Shown: positions 61,901 to 64,000 of the stretch, one piece after another | Layout of the letters: each line of letters starts with the position of its first letter | Position numbering within the stretch: position 1 is the stretch's first letter | From: CALMFG01 sp963674805 | GTDB lineage: Bacteria; Bacillota; Clostridia; Christensenellales; CALMFG01 | Direction of reading: 5' to 3' | Length of the DNA stretch: 64,000 bases | Assembly (NCBI GenBank): GCA_963674805.2 | Contig: CAXXNY010000016.1 | Span: 310,001 to 374,000, forward strand | The notes under the pieces: generated by a model | Seen by the model: the letters and a program-made list of their open reading frames with translations, nothing else | Told to the model about the DNA's origin: nothing | The model's database searches: none | Position numbers and translations under genes: made by a program

Positions 61901-62509
61901 CCTTTTAGCTCTGATAGCGGCATAGCCCGGCGTACCATTCGATGAGTTGATTGCGCGAACCGTTCCGCCGGTAATTGTAAGACTTTCAAGGTACGCATAA
62001 TCTGAACCATAGTGTCTACATCCAATTGCCGGAGATCCACTTCCTCCGGAATAAGCCGTTACATCCCCTCCGGTAATGGTGATTGCGCCACAGTTATCGC
62101 CGGCGGTAACCCCAATACCGGGTGCATCATGATATCCGCCGCCGCCATATGCGACAATTGTACCTCCCGAAATAGTGATTTCACCGGAATCATAGTCGTA
62201 ATTTCCTATACCAGGACCGGAACTATTTATTGTATCATTATTAATCGTAAGTGTATTCTCCGTTGAGTCGGAAGTTATCGTCAATGAGGCGTCACCATCA
62301 ATGCGGATTCCTGTATATTGAGTGTTTAAAGTATTATTCCCCTTAAGGGTTAAAATAGAGTTGCCGGATCCCTGAATAGATATCGGATCCATTCCCTCGC
62401 TACCATTTCTATATAATGGTTTCAGCTTTATATTTTGAATCGTCAGGTTGTTGGTCTTGACCTTGCCCCACAGAATTGAACAAATTGAAAGTGAGGATTT
62501 AGGACACAC
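58988..62509 (-). CDS. InlB-repeat surface protein, truncated at both ends
   Basis: 1173-residue frame. The N-terminal part (about 25-270) is a Gly-rich right-handed beta-helix (ITISGGTIVAYGGGGYHDAP). About eight Listeria-Bacteroides/InlB-type repeats follow, each ending like FAGWNTLSGGGG then LYAQW. A calcium-type DSDNDGVSDDDE linker, an Ig-like domain and a terminal LPNPETGEDLR close it. No signal peptide is present, and the NPETG motif is followed by a stop without membrane helix or basic tail, so it seems to have lost its 5' end next to the MFS gene and its anchor. May be a pseudogene. Confidence 0.78.
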   Translation of the reverse strand: MCPKSSLSICSILWGKVKTNNLTIQNIKLKPLYRNGSEGMDPISIQGSGNSILTLKGNNTLNTQYTGIRIDGDASLTITSDSTENTLTINNDTINSSGPGIGNYDYDSGEITISGGTIVAYGGGGYHDAPGIGVTAGDNCGAITITGGDVTAYSGGSGSPAIGCRHYGSDYAYLESLTITGGTVRAINSSNGTPGYAAIRAKRIDISGGTVIADGKGYSGIEDSTNDGIGVVFSGGYLYSSGYIEDWFPAIKGGLNITDLMPTNGGVFLGSDKESEYYINKNEDQQFFTNNTKVQTVATSLGLSGEPWSSAESVYYEGYAVEYDANGGSGAQTDANSPYLKGENATILNQGTMTNGTLGFTGWNTLEGGGGTPYSVGNTISSISDNYLLYAQWALIQHTVSASAGTGGSVSPASQTVTDGNNASPITATASTGYHFVRWSDGNTANPRTYTNVTSDISVSAVFALNTYTVNFYGNGASGGSTASQGFTYGTAQNLNANGFNKTGYTLAGWATSAGGSVVYTNSQSVNNLTTTNGGIISLYAKWTPNNYTVRFNGNGNDGGSTADQGFTYDSAQDLTQNGFTKTDYTFGGWATSSGGAVVYQDKQSVNNLTAVNGGTVNLYAKWAISRTLTYTGNGNTGGSMVAEQRGEGMTNPLTANSFSKTGYHFTGWNTEKNGGGTLYLNGVDYTMPTEDSVLYAQWEANDYSVKFNGNKGSGSSSISGSMTNQSFVYNTAQDLNANAFSRAGYAYSGWSTTEGGSVEYTDEENVLNLTSEENGAFNLYAVWSVNDFDIVFDGNGYTSGSIGNQTITFDQSEALTENAFQKTGYTFAGWNTLSGGGGTAYADKVAFTMDVEGDTLYAQWTAIDYTVTYNENSGGGTAPVDTNQYHYEDNVNVLDKGAISKTGYSFVCWNTMGDGQGTDYDPADTFNMPADNVILYAKWSADDQNITYDNNGGTGADSDIQPTDNIFKLSSGSGFTRTDYLIDGWKIEGKDYQLGALYQMPPYAVTAEAIWADDSDNDGVSDDDETASGTDPNDANDKMKTGKLDITVLGEDGSAAGGYTLRLNSEPIEMTTDSNGKTMFGSVTLSQHTLTLINGTTKIGAYALHFTRDTSNSTLIVDDASTDSDGSVLTNVAGNFLTLNLTIQQNSSGNWQLILVEYTESLPNPETGEDLR

Positions 62510-62530
62510 CCTGCATTTTTCTGAGTTAAC

Positions 62531-63721
62531 TTAATAGTCTTTTTTCATATTATTATATTCTATATACGATCCCAATAAAATAACCATTAAAAATGATATT
62601 ATACAAGCTATTAAACACCTTTCAGCAACTGTATTATGGCCTCGAATATTAGCAATGCCATTTATAATAATTGCTGATAAGAATGCTCCTGTTTGAAAAG
62701 ACACAGTGAAAATGGAAAATCTAGTTGACCTTAACGATTGAGATGTACTTTTTGCCAACATGTTCAGTGATCGAGAAATCACTATGCTATTGCTTAAGCC
62801 GCCAACAACACACGATATAGCAAGTACAGGCCAATATGTTGAATGTGAAAATACATAAATTCCCACTCCTAAAGCACATAGCCCAACTTGTATAAGAACC
62901 ATATCATATTTACTGGATATCTTCAAAGAAAATGCTGCCCCTAAAATTCCTCCACATAACAATACTGAACAAAAAACACCAGCTAATGAGGAATTACCTA
63001 ATCCAATATTAGATAAATGCAACGCAATATTAGCAGTAAAAGTAAAGTAACTTATTCCAAAACAAAATCCTATGATACAAAACAAAATCGTTATAAAATT
63101 ATTCTTACTAGAGTTATTGATTTGCTGATTTGGCTCTGCTTCTTGCCGATCTTTGGGCCAGTATAGATTACATATCACTAGCACAGGGATTGCTAGCAAA
63201 AATATATATCCATAATTATACCAATCTTTCACTACCAATATTCCACTGACTAAACATATTATAATACCGCCGGCACTAGATGAGGCCATTTGCATATTTA
63301 ATACCCTTGAACGGTTCTCTGATTCGAATTGTTGTGAAGCAAGCGTTGAGCTTATAGGCATAATTGGTCCAACTCCTATGCCAAGAATAATCGAATAGCA
63401 ATACATTAAATATATCCTATTGTGAAGCAACAGCGTCATAATCCCAGCAATTATAATTAATAGCATAGAAAAAGTGATTATCATCTTGTCAGAGAGCACT
63501 CTCCTCAGATAAGGAATAGTCAAAGCTGATAAAGCCATAAACACTGAGGGGAGCGTATACATTACCTGTATCAATGTAACTGATGCTGAGCTAAAAAAAG
63601 TTTTTATCTCAACTATTGACTGTGCAATAGCTACACTAGATAATTGCAAAAAGCTAATAGATACAACAACAAGTAGACTTTGCAGTGCCATCCTGTTGTC
63701 ACCAGTTTTATTTTTAATCAT
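62531..63721 (-). CDS. MFS transporter
   Basis: 396-residue major facilitator with about 12 hydrophobic helices, of DHA1-like length and layout (QLSSVAIAQSIVEIKTFFSSA, PYLRRVLSDKMIITFSMLL at the loop 2-3 region). Substrate unknown. It sits next to the broken N-terminus of the surface protein, only 22 bases away, which may mark a past rearrangement. Confidence 0.85.
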   Translation of the reverse strand: MIKNKTGDNRMALQSLLVVVSISFLQLSSVAIAQSIVEIKTFFSSASVTLIQVMYTLPSVFMALSALTIPYLRRVLSDKMIITFSMLLIIIAGIMTLLLHNRIYLMYCYSIILGIGVGPIMPISSTLASQQFESENRSRVLNMQMASSSAGGIIICLVSGILVVKDWYNYGYIFLLAIPVLVICNLYWPKDRQEAEPNQQINNSSKNNFITILFCIIGFCFGISYFTFTANIALHLSNIGLGNSSLAGVFCSVLLCGGILGAAFSLKISSKYDMVLIQVGLCALGVGIYVFSHSTYWPVLAISCVVGGLSNSIVISRSLNMLAKSTSQSLRSTRFSIFTVSFQTGAFLSAIIINGIANIRGHNTVAERCLIACIISFLMVILLGSYIEYNNMKKDY

Positions 63722-63816
63722 AGTTTTATCTCAAAATTTCGTTCTCATTTATCATTTATGAACGTAAGTCGTACTCCCTTTCAAACAATAATCGTCTTTT
63801 TATTGCTATAGCCCAC

Positions 63817-63846
63817 AAAAAAACATCCGGGAGTAGTTCACTCCCG
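63817..63846 (-). terminator. terminator after the ABC permease gene
   Basis: On the minus strand, stem CGGGAGT/ACTCCCG with a 5-base loop followed by a T-rich run; 57 bases beyond the permease stop. Confidence 0.8.
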
Positions 63847-63902
63847 AAATAAAATGCTTTAATCGTTTTGTTTAACTCTGCAATTTTATAGATAGTAACT
63901 GT

Positions 63903-64000
63903 CTATTTATTTTTGTCACTAACAGCAACAGCAATTAAAATAATAACACCCTTTATAATCGCTTGAGTTGTTGTAGGAACGCCCATAATAACCAGTGCAT
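63903..64000 (-). CDS. sugar ABC transporter permease, 3' end only
   Basis: The last 31 codons of a gene that enters from the right edge. The peptide LVIMGVPTTTQAIIKGVIIL and its end AVAVSDKNK match the C-terminal helix of RbsC/MglC-type sugar permeases. Family known to import pentoses or galactosides; exact substrate cannot be judged. Chromosomal housekeeping context likely. Confidence 0.7.
   Translation of the reverse strand, partial: ALVIMGVPTTTQAIIKGVIILIAVAVSDKNK

Overview
The window looks like chromosomal DNA of a monoderm, low-GC Bacillota (Clostridia-like) bacterium that carries a conjugative element. Supporting signs are AGGAGG-type ribosome binding sites, sortases with LPxTG-like surface proteins, lipoproteins, Tn1549/pLS20-style transfer genes and A+T-rich intergenic DNA. 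No rRNA, tRNA or CRISPR array was recognised.

Region 1 (1-26.2 kb, mostly + strand, richer in G+C) is a conjugative or plasmid-derived element. It has parAB partition genes, the ArdA antirestriction protein, a Toprim protein, a sortase, a three-hairpin block that may be oriT or an operator, an RHH protein, a YefM/YoeB-type toxin-antitoxin pair, a MobL-like relaxase, a VirD4-like coupling protein, and a type IV secretion set (VirB2-, VirB6-, VirB3- and VirB4-like proteins plus an NlpC/P60 hydrolase). Exported adhesins follow, one with an IPKTG sorting motif that suits the sortase. An HTH protein and three 17-bp near-palindromes close the region. A+T-rich cargo is interleaved: a PIN-like protein, a HEPN/TIGR02391 protein and a 1068-residue lipoprotein. 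An XRE regulator with three palindromic operators is divergent from a SLOG-family gene. No integrase is visible; the left end lies outside the window.

Region 2 (26.6-33.9 kb) holds, on the minus strand, a second copy of the large lipoprotein, a membrane-anchored HEAT-repeat protein and a small membrane protein. A decayed parB tail cut by an IS3-family remnant follows.

Region 3 (34-51 kb) is the most striking. A staphyloxanthin-like CrtQ/CrtO pair lies in an operon with a SnoaL-like and an SDR protein, convergent with an FAD desaturase-like gene. Next come a multi-PAS histidine kinase with an HD-GYP response regulator, another kinase, a beta-carbonic anhydrase, a heliorhodopsin gene directly behind a glutathione peroxidase, an alpha/beta hydrolase, a Rieske oxygenase beside a flavin reductase with a PCP_red-like tail, and a TspO-like membrane protein. 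Read together these suggest a photosensory and photo-oxidative-stress island. That is inference from gene content; no retinal-synthesis gene is in the window.

Region 4 (51-58 kb) adds two histidine kinases whose transmitter domains closely resemble the two above, and two diguanylate cyclases, pointing to c-di-GMP signalling. Region 5 (58-64 kb) has a class B sortase behind a truncated InlB-repeat surface protein, an MFS transporter and the 3' end of a sugar ABC permease gene.
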